64,000 nt of DNA from Streptomyces avermitilis MA-4680 = NBRC 14893 (GCF_000009765.2 NC_003155.5:372001-436000); one strand, 5' to 3'; numbered from the stretch's first letter, positions 54,615 through 64,000 are shown. The notes: generated by a model from the letters alone, not told the origin. Program-made: numbers and translations.

Positions 54615-54953
54615 TCACGGGGACGGTAGGGGCGCGGCGGTGTCCGGGGGTGGGCCGAGGAAGCTGGGTAGTGGGCAGGCCCAGTCCAGGCTCCTGTTGT
54701 GCACCGCCTTGTAGAACTCGCCCCAGTCCGATGGGCATGTCCCCGACGGCGTCAACGCGGGCGCGGGGACCGTGGTGCCGGGGGTGCTGTCGGCCGGTTG
54801 GGCGACCGGATGGCACTCGACCGTGTACGAACCGCCCGTGCAGTCGACGGTCGCTTCGCCACCGCACGCTGATACACCGACGATCAGCAACGCCGTCACC
54901 ACGACCGTCGCGGTGCACCCTCGTTCCGTGGATGACGCAGACCGACTCCTCAT
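54615..54953 (-). CDS. Small secreted lipoprotein
   Basis: 112 residues from the ATG at 54953, preceded by AGAAGG. The signal sequence CTATVVVTALLIVGVSACGG contains a lipobox (VSAC), so it should be lipid-anchored outside the membrane. The mature part has several Cys (CTGGSYTVECHPV, SGTCPSDWGEFYKAV) and is Pro/Thr-rich. No enzyme family was recognised. It is transcribed alone. Confidence 0.65.
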   Translation of the reverse strand: MRSRSASSTERGCTATVVVTALLIVGVSACGGEATVDCTGGSYTVECHPVAQPADSTPGTTVPAPALTPSGTCPSDWGEFYKAVHNRSLDWACPLPSFLGPPPDTAAPLPSP

Positions 54954-55213
54954 GACCTTCTGTCCCCCTCTTCTCCTGCCCCTGGCGCGGACCCTTCCCG
55001 AGCAGGCCACCGCATGCCTGAAGTCAATAGGGGAATTGCGAGCAGGAGGGGGCTCCTTCGACCGCGTCGGGGTGAGCGGATACATCCTGCAGAAAGGGGA
55101 GTTCGGTTCGCCTTCGGCAATGCAGGTTCCCTTACTCGGCGGTGACACATCATGACCGGTACACATCTGCACCACAGGCCCTGAACGTGCTGGATACCGG
55201 GTGGCTCCCGACG

Positions 55214-55491
55214 TTATGCCGCCTTCCTGGGCCAGCGTGTCCCGGCCTGCTTGACGATACGGTCGCCGACGGCGAACAAGGCGTAAACGTCGTCTTTCAC
55301 CTGCAAGGTGAACTGCCGACCGTCGTCAGCACGTAGTCGGTGCGCATGCCGGTGGTCAGCGTGACGCGATGGACCGAAAGGGCGATCACCTCACCGGCGA
55401 ACTGGCTGTCCATCTGCTGGTTCACTTGTCCCGCGAAGGTCCACAGGAGCAGAACGATGGGCAGCAAACCCAGTACCAAGAAGATCCACAT
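55214..55491 (-). pseudogene. Small membrane protein with frameshift
   Basis: From an ATG with GGGGGAG upstream the frame reads MWIFLVLGLLPIVLLLWTFA, then TGMRTDYVLTT and a shifted stop. A neighbouring frame continues DGRQFTLQVKDDVYALFAVG, then DRIVKQAGTRWPRKAA, to a natural-looking TAA at 55214. One frameshift near 55322 explains both. It is a single-helix protein with a small beta domain whose function is unknown. Confidence 0.55.
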
Positions 55492-55617
55492 AACTCCCCC
55501 GCCTGCCGCCCGCGGCGGGGACGACCGCCGCGTTTGTTGAGCGTAACGCCGATATGCAGCGCCGCCCAGGGTGGCAACGGCTGTCAGGCGCGTGCCCTCT
55601 GCGAAGTATCCGTGGGC

Positions 55618-55693
55618 TGCGTCCAGGGAAGTGGTGTACGGGTTCGACCTGATCCGGGGGTTTGCTCCGGCTTCTGGCTGATGCCCGCATAGA
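55618..55693 (+). repeat. Solo end of the IS256-family element
   Basis: Bases 55618-55671 are identical to the reverse complement of 33908-33961 at the right end of the intact IS256 element, and the next 20 are partly similar. There is no transposase beside it. This is probably a leftover end of a closely related element, or a shared target block, because the identity also covers a few bases outside the AGTGGTGTA terminus. Confidence 0.75.
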
Positions 55694-55699
55694 TGGCTC

Positions 55700-55860
55700 C
55701 GCCCGAAAGGCGGTGCCGTCGACGACGGCGTCGTGGACGGCCAGGAGTGCGGGCCGGTGCCCGTCGAGGTCGCCGAAGGCGTGCTGGGCATCGAGGGCGC
55801 CGTCCCACAGCTTCCCCGAGGCCTTGTCCTCCAGGGCGGACCAGGCGTGATACCGATGAC
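55700..55860 (-). pseudogene. Short fragment of unrecognised gene
   Basis: The frame WSALEDKASGKLWDGALDAQ and then HAFGDLDGHRPALLAVHDAV has the codon use of a coding sequence. It lies between the IS256 end and the permease fragment, in a different frame from the permease. Its source is not recognised. Confidence 0.3.
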
Positions 55861-56385
55861 GTTGATGGCCGTCACCGCGGCGTACGCGGTCGGCGAGTAC
55901 AGCGACGGCGCGGCCAGTACGAGCGCCGAGCCGACGGACAGCCATACGGCGGCGGCGGGCGTCTTGGTGCGAGGGCTGACGCGGCGCCAGGTGGCAGCGA
56001 ACGGGATCGCTCCGTCGCGGGAGAAGGCGAACACCATGCGGGACGCGGCGGCGGTCTCGGCGCTGCCGCTGAAGAGTTGGGCCACGATCACGATGAGCAT
56101 CAGGGCTTTCGCTCCGTCGGCCCCCAGGACGTCGAGGAAGATCTGAGCGGGCGGCACACCGGTCGAGCTGCTCTGGGTTCCGGCATAGTCCTGGATGGCG
56201 GAGGTGAGACCGGCCAGCAGGATGAAGCCGGCGATCCAGGAGACCCAGATGGAGCGGACGATGCCGCGGGGGGCCGATATCTGGGCCTGGGTGGTCTCCT
56301 CCGACAGGTGCGAGGAGGCGTCGTAGCCGCAGAACGTGTACTGCGCCAACAGTAGCCCCAGAGCCGTTACGTACAACCCGTTGTG
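55850..56385 (-). pseudogene. APC-family amino-acid permease fragment
   Basis: About 175 residues: NGLYVTALGLLLAQYTFCGY, then DASSHLSEETTQAQISAPRG, IVRSIWVSWIAGFILLAGLT, and ASRMVFAFSRDGAIPFAATW. FCGYDASxHxSEET is the signature of APC-type amino-acid/GABA permeases, with the helices in order. The N- and C-terminal thirds are missing. It is joined in frame to an IS3 orfB end, so the open frame is chimeric. Confidence 0.75.
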
Positions 56386-56394
56386 AGCTGCACC

Positions 56395-56648
56395 GAGTTT
56401 CGTAGCGGCCGGTTTGCGTGGTTTCAGGCGGCGTTCATTGCTGCCTGAGATCGGTAGTGCCGGGTCTCGAATTCCTCGGGGGGGGAGGCAGTCGAGTGCT
56501 GAGTGCAGGCGCTCGGTGTTGTACCAGCCGACCCATTGAACGACGGAACGTTCGACCTGGTCAGCGTCTCGCCAGGGCCCTTGGTGCTCGATCAGCTCGG
56601 CCTTGAAGGAACCATTGAGGGCCTCGGCCATCGCGTTGACGCTCCTAT
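56395..56648 (-). pseudogene. IS3-family orfB, C-terminal end (disrupted by IS110)
   Basis: The frame RSVNAMAEALNGSFKAELIE, then HQGPWRDADQVERSVVQWVG and WYNTERLHSALDCLPP, is the last 80 residues of an IS3 orfB, including the catalytic-Glu helix (AEALNGSFKAELI). Its upstream part should join an orfA; a matching orfA 5' end lies at 57711-57917, with an IS110 element between. The natural stop is also lost. Confidence 0.78.
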
Positions 56649-56649
56649 A

Positions 56650-57712
56650 GTTGTCAACTTGCCGCGGAGGCCCTCCGTGGGGCTGGCCGAAGCAGGTGGT
56701 AGACCTCGCGGATGACGTAGCGCTTGAGGCACCGGATGATCTCGCGTTTCGTCTTGCCCTCGGCGGTGGGGCGGGCGACGTAGCCGATCGTGGGGTGGTG
56801 GAACCGCATGCGGACGATGACGGTTCGGTAGATCGCGGCGTTGAGCTGGCGGTGGCCACCGTGGTTGATGCGATGCCTGCCGGCGGTCATGCCGGAGCCG
56901 GTGGGCACGGGAGCGATGCCCGCGAGCTTGGCGAGGGCGGCCTCGGACTTGATCCGCTCGGGGTTGTCGCCGGTCACGACGAGGATCTCCGCGGCTGTGT
57001 CCACGCCGATACCGAAGGGCTCGAGCAGTTGCGGGGCGACCCGCTGGACCAGGTCGCCGATCATCTTCGTCAGTTCCTTGGCCTCGGCATCCAGGTACTG
57101 CCACCGCCTGGCGAGCGTCCGCAGGGTGTGCCGAAGGGCGTCCTCGGGTCCTTCCAGACGGCGAGGACGCAGAGCTGCCAGCTGCCTGGCCAGGCTGATC
57201 TGTGTCTTGCCGACAGTCTCCCGACGCAGGGCGTCCGAGGCGTGGACGAGTATCGCCTTGATGGTGACCATCGCCGTCGCACGCTGTTCAACGGCCTGGT
57301 CATGGGCGATCTTGAGTTGGCGGATCATCTCGGCCTCGCCGTCGGCGGTCTTCGGCGTGGCGGTCGCGAACCCGGCCAGCACGGCGCGGGCGGCGTTCTC
57401 GGCGTCCAGGGTGTCGGACTTTCCGTTCATGCGCCGCAGCCGCCGGTCCGGGCGTCCGGCCTCGCCCACCTTGTGACCGGCCCTGCGCAGGAATGAGGTC
57501 AACGTGGCGCCGTAGGAGCCGGTGCCCTCGATCCCGAAGGCCACAACGTCACCGAACGAGCCTGCCCAGTCCGCCAGTTGCTGGAAGCCGCCGGTGTCGG
57601 TGGGAATCGTGAGGGTGGCCAGGATTCCGCCGATTGTGTCCATCACCGCTGCGACGTGCACGTGTTTGTGTGTGTCGACGCCGATCACGACGTGCCCGGA
57701 CCTGGGTTGCTC
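56650..57712 (-). mobile_element. IS110-family insertion sequence inside an IS3 element
   Basis: One transposase gene lies between the two halves of an IS3-type element (orfA end near 57711, orfB remainder from 56648 down). IS110 elements usually lack terminal inverted repeats, and none is seen. The edges are placed only where the flanking IS3 frames stop. Confidence 0.7.
56654..57688 (-). CDS. IS110-family (DEDD) transposase
   Basis: 344 residues. The RuvC-like N terminus has D5 in IGVDTHKHVHVAAV, E54 in GIEGTGSYGATL, and D92 and D95 in NGKSDTLDAENAARAVLAGF, the complete DEDD set. The C-terminal domain contains the IS110 block FGIGVDTAAEILVVTGDNPE and LAGIAPVPTGSGMTAGRHRI, followed by GGHRQLNAAIY. 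IS110 enzymes use the latter Ser-containing domain and a bridge RNA to choose targets. The GTG start follows the element's left end; the bridge RNA region was not located. Confidence 0.93.
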   Translation of the reverse strand: MIGVDTHKHVHVAAVMDTIGGILATLTIPTDTGGFQQLADWAGSFGDVVAFGIEGTGSYGATLTSFLRRAGHKVGEAGRPDRRLRRMNGKSDTLDAENAARAVLAGFATATPKTADGEAEMIRQLKIAHDQAVEQRATAMVTIKAILVHASDALRRETVGKTQISLARQLAALRPRRLEGPEDALRHTLRTLARRWQYLDAEAKELTKMIGDLVQRVAPQLLEPFGIGVDTAAEILVVTGDNPERIKSEAALAKLAGIAPVPTGSGMTAGRHRINHGGHRQLNAAIYRTVIVRMRFHHPTIGYVARPTAEGKTKREIIRCLKRYVIREVYHLLRPAPRRASAAS

Positions 57713-57917
57713 ACTGGTCCTTGCGGAGTTGGCCCAGCTCGGCCCGTTCGGCGGTGGTCAGCAGATCAGGCCGGTCACCCTTGTCTGCCTCGGCCTGGCA
57801 GACCCATCCGCGCAGGGCCTCCTTGTGGATGCCCAGGTCCTTCGCGACATGAGCGACCGGACGGCCGGAGGTCTGGACTTCGCGGACGGCTAGCTCACGC
57901 AGCTCATCAGGGTACGT
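57711..57917 (-). pseudogene. IS3-family orfA, N-terminal part, flanked by two IS insertions
   Basis: The frame TYPDELRELAVREVQTSGRP and then VAHVAKDLGIHKEALRGWVC is an orfA HTH domain, related to the one at 773. Its start is cut by the IS4 element at 57918 and its end by the IS110 element at about 57711. Both orfA copies are broken by the IS4-like element at the same codon, next to GTAC. Confidence 0.8.
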
Positions 57918-59695
57918 CCAAGACCACGGAGTTAAGGCCGATCCGGGGTTGTCAACGGGATCCGGGATTTTCGGGGAAGCGCAGGTCATGGCAACGGGGC
58001 TCCTGGTAGAGCGAGGAAGCCGACCAAGGTCTTCCCACTCGAAGGAGCCCCGTTGCCCGTTCAGTGTTCCACCGTCACGCTCACGTCGTCCATCACCGTC
58101 GCCGACGGCATCTTCGCTCCGGGGCATCTTGGCGAGCTGACCCAGCAGTTACCCTTCGAACTCGTCGATGACGTGCTGGAACGCGCCGGCGGCGCCCAGC
58201 ACAGGCTGCGGCTGCTGCCGTCGAGGGTGGGCGTGTACTTCGTGCTGGCACTGGCCCTCTTCCCGCAGCTGGGGTACGTGCGCGTGTGGGACAAGCTCAC
58301 CGCCGGGCTGCGCGGGATTCTTCACCGGCGCCCTTCGGAGAAGGCGTTGCGGGAGGTTCGCCGGAGGCTGGGCGTCGCGCCGCTTCGGTTGCTGTTCGAA
58401 ACGCTGGCCGGCCCTGTGGCACAGCCGATCACACCCGGGGTGCGATACCGGTGCTGGCGCACGGTCGCCTTCGACGGGTGCAGCTCCACCAAGGCCCCTG
58501 ACCGGCCGCGAGTCTGTGCGTGGCTGGGCAAGCACAAGCACCGCTACGGCACCGACGGATACCCAATGCTGAAGATCATGGTGCTGTGCGAGACCGGGAC
58601 TCGGGCCCTGCTCGGCGCGGTCTTCGGACCGACGCCAGAGAAGGAGACCGGCTACGCCGAGCAACTGCTACCGCTGCTGGACGGCGGCATGCTGCTGCTC
58701 AACGACCGGGGCTTCGACTCCGACGACTTCCTCGCGAAGGCTGCGGCCACCGGCGCACAGCTGCTGGTGCGGCTCAAGGGAACCCGGACCCCCGCCCGCT
58801 GGGCGCTACTGCCGGACGGGTCGTTCCTGACCAGGATCAACGGGACCCGGCTGAGGGTCATCGACGCGCACATCGCGGTGACGACCGCCAAAGGGCTGCG
58901 GCTGGAAGGCCACTACCGGCTGGCCACCACGCTGACCGATCACCGCCGCTACCCCGCCGTCGAGCTGGTGGAGCTCTACCACGAGCGATGGGAGATCGAA
59001 TCGGCGTTCTACTCGCTCCGCCACACTTTGCAGTGCGGCCTGGTGCTGCGCTCCCAGGACGTGGCCGGGATCCAGCAGGAGCTATGGGCTCATCTGACCG
59101 TCTACCAGGCACTGCGCCGGGCGATGGTCGAGGCCGTCGAGACGCTTCCCGGCACGGATCCGGACAGGGCTTCCTTCACCGTCGCCCTGGAGACCGCCAA
59201 GGAACAGCTCATCACCGCGGCCAATGTGCTGCCAGACGCCGGACCAGGGCGCATCACATCGGCCCTGCTGCACGATCTACTCCCACCCCGCCAGGCCCGC
59301 GTCAACCCGCGCCGCGTCAAGTGCCCGATCTCCCGCTACGCCGCCCCGCCCGACCAGGCCCAAGCCCTCGGGGCCTCCAGGATCACCAGCATCGCCGTCA
59401 CCGTGCACTCGTCCGCCGGCACCGGCTCTGACGGGCGTCGCGACCACACGCTGCAACTCCTGCGCACCAACCCTCTCCGCACCTGGCGCGCATGCGAAAT
59501 CGCCCGCGGTATCGGACTGGACGACGCTCGAGGACTACGCGCGGAACTGGGGCGCTGGGTCCGCGAAGGAATCCTTCGCCGCACCGGGCGAGGCATCTAC
59601 ACCCTCGAACCCGAGTGGATCACACCCGACCTCCACCACCCCTCGGTCCCGCCCCATTTGACAACCGCGGATCGGCCTTAACTCCGTGGTCTTGG
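57918..59695 (+). mobile_element. IS4-family insertion sequence, complete
   Basis: About 1.78 kb. Inverted repeats of about 37 bases with one mismatch end the element: CCAAGACCACGGAGTTAAGG on the left and its complement on the right (59659-59695). The left flank is IS3 orfA, the right a different transposase end, so no target duplication is seen; the flanks were probably swapped by recombination with another copy. GTAC lies within a few bases outside both ends. A second copy is at 1-771. Confidence 0.92.
58053..59681 (+). CDS. IS4-family transposase
   Basis: 542 residues from a TTG with GAAGGAG upstream. The N-terminal domain (RAGGAQHRLRLLPSRVGVYF, VRVWDKLTAGLRGI) is followed by the DDE core. 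The first Asp is in RTVAFDGCSSTKAPD, the second in LLNDRGFDSDDF, and the Glu in the YREK-like LYHERWEIESAFYSLRHTL. The C terminus is a long DNA-binding tail (LRTWRACEIARGIGLDD). The stop codon lies within the right inverted repeat. It appears intact. Confidence 0.93.
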   Translation: MPVQCSTVTLTSSITVADGIFAPGHLGELTQQLPFELVDDVLERAGGAQHRLRLLPSRVGVYFVLALALFPQLGYVRVWDKLTAGLRGILHRRPSEKALREVRRRLGVAPLRLLFETLAGPVAQPITPGVRYRCWRTVAFDGCSSTKAPDRPRVCAWLGKHKHRYGTDGYPMLKIMVLCETGTRALLGAVFGPTPEKETGYAEQLLPLLDGGMLLLNDRGFDSDDFLAKAAATGAQLLVRLKGTRTPARWALLPDGSFLTRINGTRLRVIDAHIAVTTAKGLRLEGHYRLATTLTDHRRYPAVELVELYHERWEIESAFYSLRHTLQCGLVLRSQDVAGIQQELWAHLTVYQALRRAMVEAVETLPGTDPDRASFTVALETAKEQLITAANVLPDAGPGRITSALLHDLLPPRQARVNPRRVKCPISRYAAPPDQAQALGASRITSIAVTVHSSAGTGSDGRRDHTLQLLRTNPLRTWRACEIARGIGLDDARGLRAELGRWVREGILRRTGRGIYTLEPEWITPDLHHPSVPPHLTTADRP

Positions 59696-59696
59696 A

Positions 59697-59920
59697 GTAC
59701 TTCCGGGGAGCAGGCATCGGACCTGTGTTCTCCCATCTGCCGAGGCGATCATGCCTGGCTTCAGGGCCGCTACAAAATCCGGTTCAGCTCACTCGACGCG
59801 TTCCGCTGGCTGCACCGCTACAACACCCGACGCCGTCACTCCCGCCTCGGACAACGCAGCCCGGTCGCCTACGAAACCGTGTCGCGAACACCACCAACTA
59901 CGCTGGCACCAGCCGCATAA
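59697..59920 (+). pseudogene. Integrase-core transposase, C-terminal fragment
   Basis: The frame CRGDHAWLQGRYKIRFSSLD and then AFRWLHRYNTRRRHSRLGQR, ending SPVAYETVSRTPPT, is the C terminus of an IS3/IS481-type DDE transposase. The catalytic-Glu part is missing. It starts exactly at the IS4 right end. Confidence 0.7.
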
Positions 59921-60082
59921 CCCGTGTCCAGAATCCGGGGTCAAGGTCCATCCACTGCGGGCGGCGTCGACACCGTGTGTGGGCACAAGGACGGTGGCCG
60001 CCGCAACCGGGTTTGAACCGGGCACACAGACAACGCCATGATGGGGCCGTTCGAGCAGCCCCGGTGCGGTGGGAGCAAACAG

Positions 60083-62323
60083 ATGCGGCTAGACGGGAAG
60101 ACGGCCCCGTCCGATCTCCAGCTGAAGATCGTGCTGCACGGCACGAGACCGCCCCTGTGGCGGCGCCTCTTGCTGCCGTCCGACACCTCGCTCGGGACGC
60201 TGCACGACGCCATCCAGGTCGCCTTCGGATGGCACGGTGGCCATCTGCATCTCTTCACCGACGAGTTCGGCCGGGGGTACGGCGATGCGGCCCGGCTCAC
60301 CGACATCGATCTCGGCTTCGGCCGCGGGGTCGGCGACGAGGACACCACCGCGCTCGGCGACGTGCTGGCCGAGGAGGGAGCACGGCTGCGCTACGTCTAC
60401 GACTTCGGCGACGACTGGGAGCATGGGATCACGCTGGAGAAGACACTGCCGCGCCCGGTCGGCGCGGAGCGGACGGTGCGCTGCGTCGGCGGGCGTCGCG
60501 CCGACGCACCGGCCGAGGACATCGGCGGCGTGTCGGGTCTGGCCGAGGTGCTGGGGTTCCTCGACACCCCGGACGGGGCCTTCGATGGCCCGTACGGTGA
60601 ACTTGTCGCCGAGCTGCGGGCGGCGGGTTACGACCCGGCGGCCTTCGACCGGGACGCGATCACCGCTCGGCTGGCCGAGGTGACGCCGGACACGGTGTCC
60701 GGTAAAGCGAAGCCGCCGGCCGGTGATCGGTCCGGGCGCGGCGGTGTCCGTCGGCTGACCGCCGAGGACGTGGCGTTGTGTACCTGCGGGCAGTGCGGGG
60801 TGGGCGATCCGGTCGATGCCGGAGTCGACGGGCCGGCCGAGGATGTGCCTGTGCTGCGCCCGGTGACCCTGGCTCCGCAGGAGGACCTTGTCGCTGCCGT
60901 GCGGGGTGTTCCGCTCTTCGACGCGGCGCTGCGGCTCGCCGCCTGGTGCCACGAGGGACGGCAGGTCACCGCCGGCCGGGTGCTGCGTCCCGCGCTCGCT
61001 CGTGAGGCCGTCGAGGAGCTCCAGTTGTGGAAGCTGGCAGGCCACGACTCGCCGTACGCCGATGCCGTCGCGCGGTCTCGTGCGTTGAAATCCCTGCGCA
61101 GCGCCAAGGACGTGGCCGTTCTCGATGATCCGTGGTGGCTCGCCGTGGATGGCGAGATGATCACGATCAGAGGAGGCCGCGCGTCGGGCGGCGCGGCGAC
61201 CGACTTCACCGGTGAGGACCTTCTGGAGTTCTGGGCCGCCACGATGGGCGATCTGCTGGAGGAGATCGGTGAGACGGGGGTGCTGGACGGGTGGCACGGT
61301 GAGCTGGGCGAGCTGACGGCCGAGATCGCCGACGGACTGGTCGGCCTCCTGTACGACGCCCCGGACGACGCCTGGGTGGATGGCGACGACCTGCGTGCGA
61401 AGGCCCGTGAGAGGGGCGAGAACGGGCCGGAGTTCGATCTCTTCCGGGCGCTGTTCGCGGCGTCCTTCCGGGCACTGGGGGAAGGGCTCGCCCTGCTGGG
61501 TGCGGTGGAGTACGAGTCCGGTGACGGCGACGATTCGGCCGAGGAGACTCTGCGCACACTCCTGAACGCCGTGGTCGGACAGAAGCCGGGCGGTTCAGGA
61601 ACCTTGCCGTCGGCGTCGGACTGGTCGCGGGACGACAGGCGCGGGGACCGCATGCGGCTCACCCCCCTCGGTCGCTACGGGCTCCGCGCCTACCTGATGG
61701 AGTGCGGTGTGCCCGCCCCCCTGCTCGGTGAGTACGCCGAAGCGGACGCCGGCGCTCTGCTCCAAGGGCTCCTGGGCTACTCCCCCGAGGAGCTGCGCCG
61801 GGAGGTCGAAGGGTGGCTGGAACACCGCACGGCGGCAGATGCCGCGGTAGGGCTGCTCGACGCATGCGCGGGAGCCGACCACGAGGCAGCGGCGAAGCGC
61901 GCCGTGGCCCAACTGGTGCTGGCCGATCTCGACGACCCCCGGGCACTGCGCGTGCTGCGCAAGGCAGCGGACTCCGACGTCGAGGGGTGCCGACAGGTGG
62001 CCACCGCGACCCTGGGCGCGCACCTTGAGGGAGAAGCGCCCGTGGACCCGGCACGGGCGGAGGAGGCCGGACTGTGGCTGCTCATCGACGGGTTGTCCAT
62101 CCTCGCCGGTGCAGGGGAGACCGAGGAGCTGGTCCGGGGCTTCCTGGAGAACGGGAACACGGCGCCGGAGGCGCTCGAACAGCGGGTGGACGAGCTGTGG
62201 CGAGTGGAGCACCCAGCCACCGCCCAAGTGCTCGCCGAACTGGGTGAGGGTTTGCGCGGCGTAGACAAGCGGCTAGCCAAGCGTATGCGTACCGCGGCGA
62301 ACAAGGCCCAATCCCGCCGGTGA
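60083..62323 (+). CDS. Plasmid pRiA4b ORF-3 family protein with long helical C terminus
   Basis: 746 residues from the ATG at 60083, chosen for GGGAG 9 bases upstream; an ATG at 60038 is in frame. Residues about 8-180 are the pRiA4b ORF-3 domain: [20 protein letters not shown], then [20 protein letters not shown], and [15 protein letters not shown]. The rest (about 550 residues) is mostly helical, with [10 protein letters not shown] suggesting a zinc knuckle. It is a conserved actinobacterial architecture whose function is unknown. It lies 86 bases before a SNF2 helicase gene, with which it may be transcribed. Confidence 0.85.
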   Translation: MRLDGKTAPSDLQLKIVLHGTRPPLWRRLLLPSDTSLGTLHDAIQVAFGWHGGHLHLFTDEFGRGYGDAARLTDIDLGFGRGVGDEDTTALGDVLAEEGARLRYVYDFGDDWEHGITLEKTLPRPVGAERTVRCVGGRRADAPAEDIGGVSGLAEVLGFLDTPDGAFDGPYGELVAELRAAGYDPAAFDRDAITARLAEVTPDTVSGKAKPPAGDRSGRGGVRRLTAEDVALCTCGQCGVGDPVDAGVDGPAEDVPVLRPVTLAPQEDLVAAVRGVPLFDAALRLAAWCHEGRQVTAGRVLRPALAREAVEELQLWKLAGHDSPYADAVARSRALKSLRSAKDVAVLDDPWWLAVDGEMITIRGGRASGGAATDFTGEDLLEFWAATMGDLLEEIGETGVLDGWHGELGELTAEIADGLVGLLYDAPDDAWVDGDDLRAKARERGENGPEFDLFRALFAASFRALGEGLALLGAVEYESGDGDDSAEETLRTLLNAVVGQKPGGSGTLPSASDWSRDDRRGDRMRLTPLGRYGLRAYLMECGVPAPLLGEYAEADAGALLQGLLGYSPEELRREVEGWLEHRTAADAAVGLLDACAGADHEAAAKRAVAQLVLADLDDPRALRVLRKAADSDVEGCRQVATATLGAHLEGEAPVDPARAEEAGLWLLIDGLSILAGAGETEELVRGFLENGNTAPEALEQRVDELWRVEHPATAQVLAELGEGLRGVDKRLAKRMRTAANKAQSRR

Positions 62324-62409
62324 CAGCAGGGTCGGAACCTGCTGGTGGACGAAGGCGCGGTGAAGACCGCCTGGACGACGGTGAGGCGAAGAGTGGCACG
62401 AGTCCGGGC

Positions 62410-64000
62410 ATGAGGAGCGTGCCGCCATTGGCCGCACCGGAATCGGCTGCCTGGGCGCGGAGTCTGCTCAACTACGGCTGGGCGGCGGTGTTCCTGCCCG
62501 GTGAGCCCGCCCGCCTCGGCCGGTTGCTGCTGTGGCGACCCGCCGGGGCAGCCGCCGCCGAGGGCATGGCACCCACGGACATCGAGACCGAGGCGGCGGA
62601 GCTCGTGCTGCCGCACGGCCGCTCGGTCAGGCGGCGCAAGGTGGAGGGCTACGCGCTGCCCGTCGCCCTCGCCGTTGCCGCGCTGTCCGGGGCACAGCCG
62701 CCGCATCCGTCCGCCTCCGCCTGGCAGGCCGCCGCCCGCTTCGCGCTCCGGCTGCTCGCCGATGGTCGTCTCCACCCGGCCCTCACCCCCGCCGGCTACG
62801 ACACCTGGCAGGCGGGCCCCTTCACCGCCGCCCAGCGTCGGACGCTGGACGCCCTCGCCGGCGCGTTCCCGCCCCACGCCCACTGCCTGCCGGAACCGGG
62901 TCCGACCCCGCTGCGGATCACCAAACCGAGCGCGCTGGTACGCCGGTTCTGCGACGCGGTCGCCGACGAACTGGTCCGCACCCCCGCCGCTCCGCTCGCG
63001 ATGGGAGCCCTGCCGTACGCCTGGCGCGAGACGCGTACCGTGCCCGTCCTGCACGAGTGGGCCGAGGAGACCGCCGCCGCGTTCACCGCCGACGTCAGGG
63101 TCTCGCTGCGGGTCGACGTGCCCGAGGGACGCCGTCGGCAGTTCCGGGCCGTCCTCCAGTTGCACACCGTTGCGGATCCGGCGCTCGTCGTGGAGGCCGC
63201 ACAGTTGTGGAACGAGCCGGCCGAGACCGAGCATCTGCTCGGCCCGCGCGCCGAAATCGAAACGCTGCTCGCACTGCGCCGCGGCGCCCACGCCTGGCCA
63301 CCGCTCGACCGGCTGCTGAGGGACGCCGCTCCGGACCAGCTGCGGCTGACCGACGACGAGGCGTTCGACCTCCTGGGCGACGCCACCGACAGGCTGCGCG
63401 CCGCCGGTATCGACGTGCACTGGCCGCGCGAGCTCGTCAAGGCACTCACTGCGACCGCGGAGATCGGGCAACGCTCCGCGCCCGGCTCCAGCGCGGGCGG
63501 CATGCTCGACGCCAACACCCTCGTCGACTTCCGCTGGCGGCTCTCGCTCGGCGGCGACCCGCTCACCGAGGCCGAGATGGACGCCCTCGCCGAGACGCGC
63601 CGCCCCCTCGTCCGGCTGCGCGACCAGTGGGTCGTCGCCGACCCGAAGCTGGTGGCCCGCGCCAGGCGCCGACGGATGGAACCGCTCACTCCCATGGAGG
63701 GGCTGGGCGCCGCGCTGACCGGCGAGATGGAGCGGGACGGGGAGACTTTTCGCTGCGCGGCGGTGGGAGCACTCGGCGACCTCGTCGCCCGTATCCGCGA
63801 CCCCGAATCCCGCACCCCCGCCCCGCAGCCCACCGCACTGAAGGCCACGCTGCGCGACTACCAAAAACGGGGCCTCGCCTGGCTGGCCGAGATGTGTGAG
63901 CTCGGTCTCGGCGGCTGTCTCGCCGACGACATGGGCCTGGGCAAGACCATCACCCTGCTCGCGCTACACCTGCACCGCCAGACCGAACCGGCCACTGCGG
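62410..64000 (+). CDS. SNF2-type DEAD/DEAH helicase, N-terminal part (runs off window)
   Basis: At least 530 residues from the ATG at 62410. The first 450 are the SNF2-associated region ([60 protein letters not shown]). Next comes the helicase start, [20 protein letters not shown], then [20 protein letters not shown] with Walker A. It is cut by the window end. Such proteins remodel DNA-protein complexes; a zinc-finger SWIM protein is often next, but lies outside. Confidence 0.92.
   Translation, partial: MRSVPPLAAPESAAWARSLLNYGWAAVFLPGEPARLGRLLLWRPAGAAAAEGMAPTDIETEAAELVLPHGRSVRRRKVEGYALPVALAVAALSGAQPPHPSASAWQAAARFALRLLADGRLHPALTPAGYDTWQAGPFTAAQRRTLDALAGAFPPHAHCLPEPGPTPLRITKPSALVRRFCDAVADELVRTPAAPLAMGALPYAWRETRTVPVLHEWAEETAAAFTADVRVSLRVDVPEGRRRQFRAVLQLHTVADPALVVEAAQLWNEPAETEHLLGPRAEIETLLALRRGAHAWPPLDRLLRDAAPDQLRLTDDEAFDLLGDATDRLRAAGIDVHWPRELVKALTATAEIGQRSAPGSSAGGMLDANTLVDFRWRLSLGGDPLTEAEMDALAETRRPLVRLRDQWVVADPKLVARARRRRMEPLTPMEGLGAALTGEMERDGETFRCAAVGALGDLVARIRDPESRTPAPQPTALKATLRDYQKRGLAWLAEMCELGLGGCLADDMGLGKTITLLALHLHRQTEPATA

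Noticed and set aside
59996..60035. T-arm-like sequence GGGTTTGAACCGG before the pRiA4b gene
   Set aside because: No acceptor or anticodon arm could be folded in the surrounding bases, so no tRNA or attachment site is claimed.
61777..63864. 695-residue minus-strand frame opposite the SNF2 gene
   Set aside because: Shadow frame; the plus strand encodes a recognisable SNF2 protein through the same bases.

Overview
The window is high-GC actinobacterial DNA, almost certainly Streptomyces. Codon third positions are nearly all G/C, GTG and TTG starts are common, and the recognisable families (SpoIIE-type phosphatases, XRE-TPR regulators, MASE1 and MAB_1171c-like membrane proteins, Streptomyces-type FtsK transfer protein) fit that genus. 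About a third of it is insertion sequences and their debris, broken chromosomal genes and conjugation or integrase remnants, which looks like the accessory arm of a linear chromosome or a large linear plasmid. No rRNA, no convincing tRNA and no CRISPR array was seen.

Layout. 1-6260 is an IS field: IS4-like (cut by the window edge) inserted in an IS3 orfA, an intact IS3 orfB, an IS630 fragment, an IS982 element, a MerR regulator with its operator, and a clean IS701 with perfect inverted repeats and a CTAG duplication. 6281-9924 holds ordinary genes: a membrane protein, a SpoIIE phosphatase, a hemolysin-III protein and a small MerR-type regulator. 9925-16990 is mostly decayed: anti-sigma kinase, ArsR, integrase, a nucleotide-metabolism group (MazG-like, nucleoside deoxyribosyltransferase, P-loop dNMP kinase) and an FtsK-like transfer gene with several in-frame stops. 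17084-19844 carries an unrecognised trio including a long protein with an HEATH (HExxH) motif. 19890-21582 is transposase debris.

21683-27555 is a compact, apparently intact module: six minus-strand genes with 1-4 base overlaps in two groups (resolvase-like protein, two small proteins, then an APH-like kinase, a lactate/malate dehydrogenase-like protein and an HPr-kinase-like protein), divergent from an XRE-TPR regulator. It may be an undescribed biosynthetic or signalling system. 27603-29894 pairs a CoiA-like nuclease with a replication-relaxation-like protein. 30078-34105 is again mosaic, with a 39-bp perfect inverted repeat and an IS256 element. 34594-40386 has catalase HPII, a small MSMEG_6728-like protein, and a GAF/PAS/SpoIIE phosphatase coupled to a small cysteine-rich HTH protein. 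40822-44400 is broken genes plus a second copy of the Streptomyces transposase seen at 20 kb.

44987-53681 is the main intact operon: Agd3-like polysaccharide deacetylase, PelF-type glycosyltransferase, a polytopic membrane protein, two SDR sugar-nucleotide enzymes, a sugar nucleotidyltransferase and a GH135/Sph3-like hydrolase. Together they look like a bacterial galactosaminogalactan/Pel-like exopolysaccharide locus. 53678-59920 is debris with nested insertions (IS3 split by IS110 and joined to a complete IS4-like element identical to the one at position 1). From 60083 the sequence returns to conserved chromosome-like genes: a pRiA4b ORF-3 family protein and the start of a SNF2 helicase that runs off the window.
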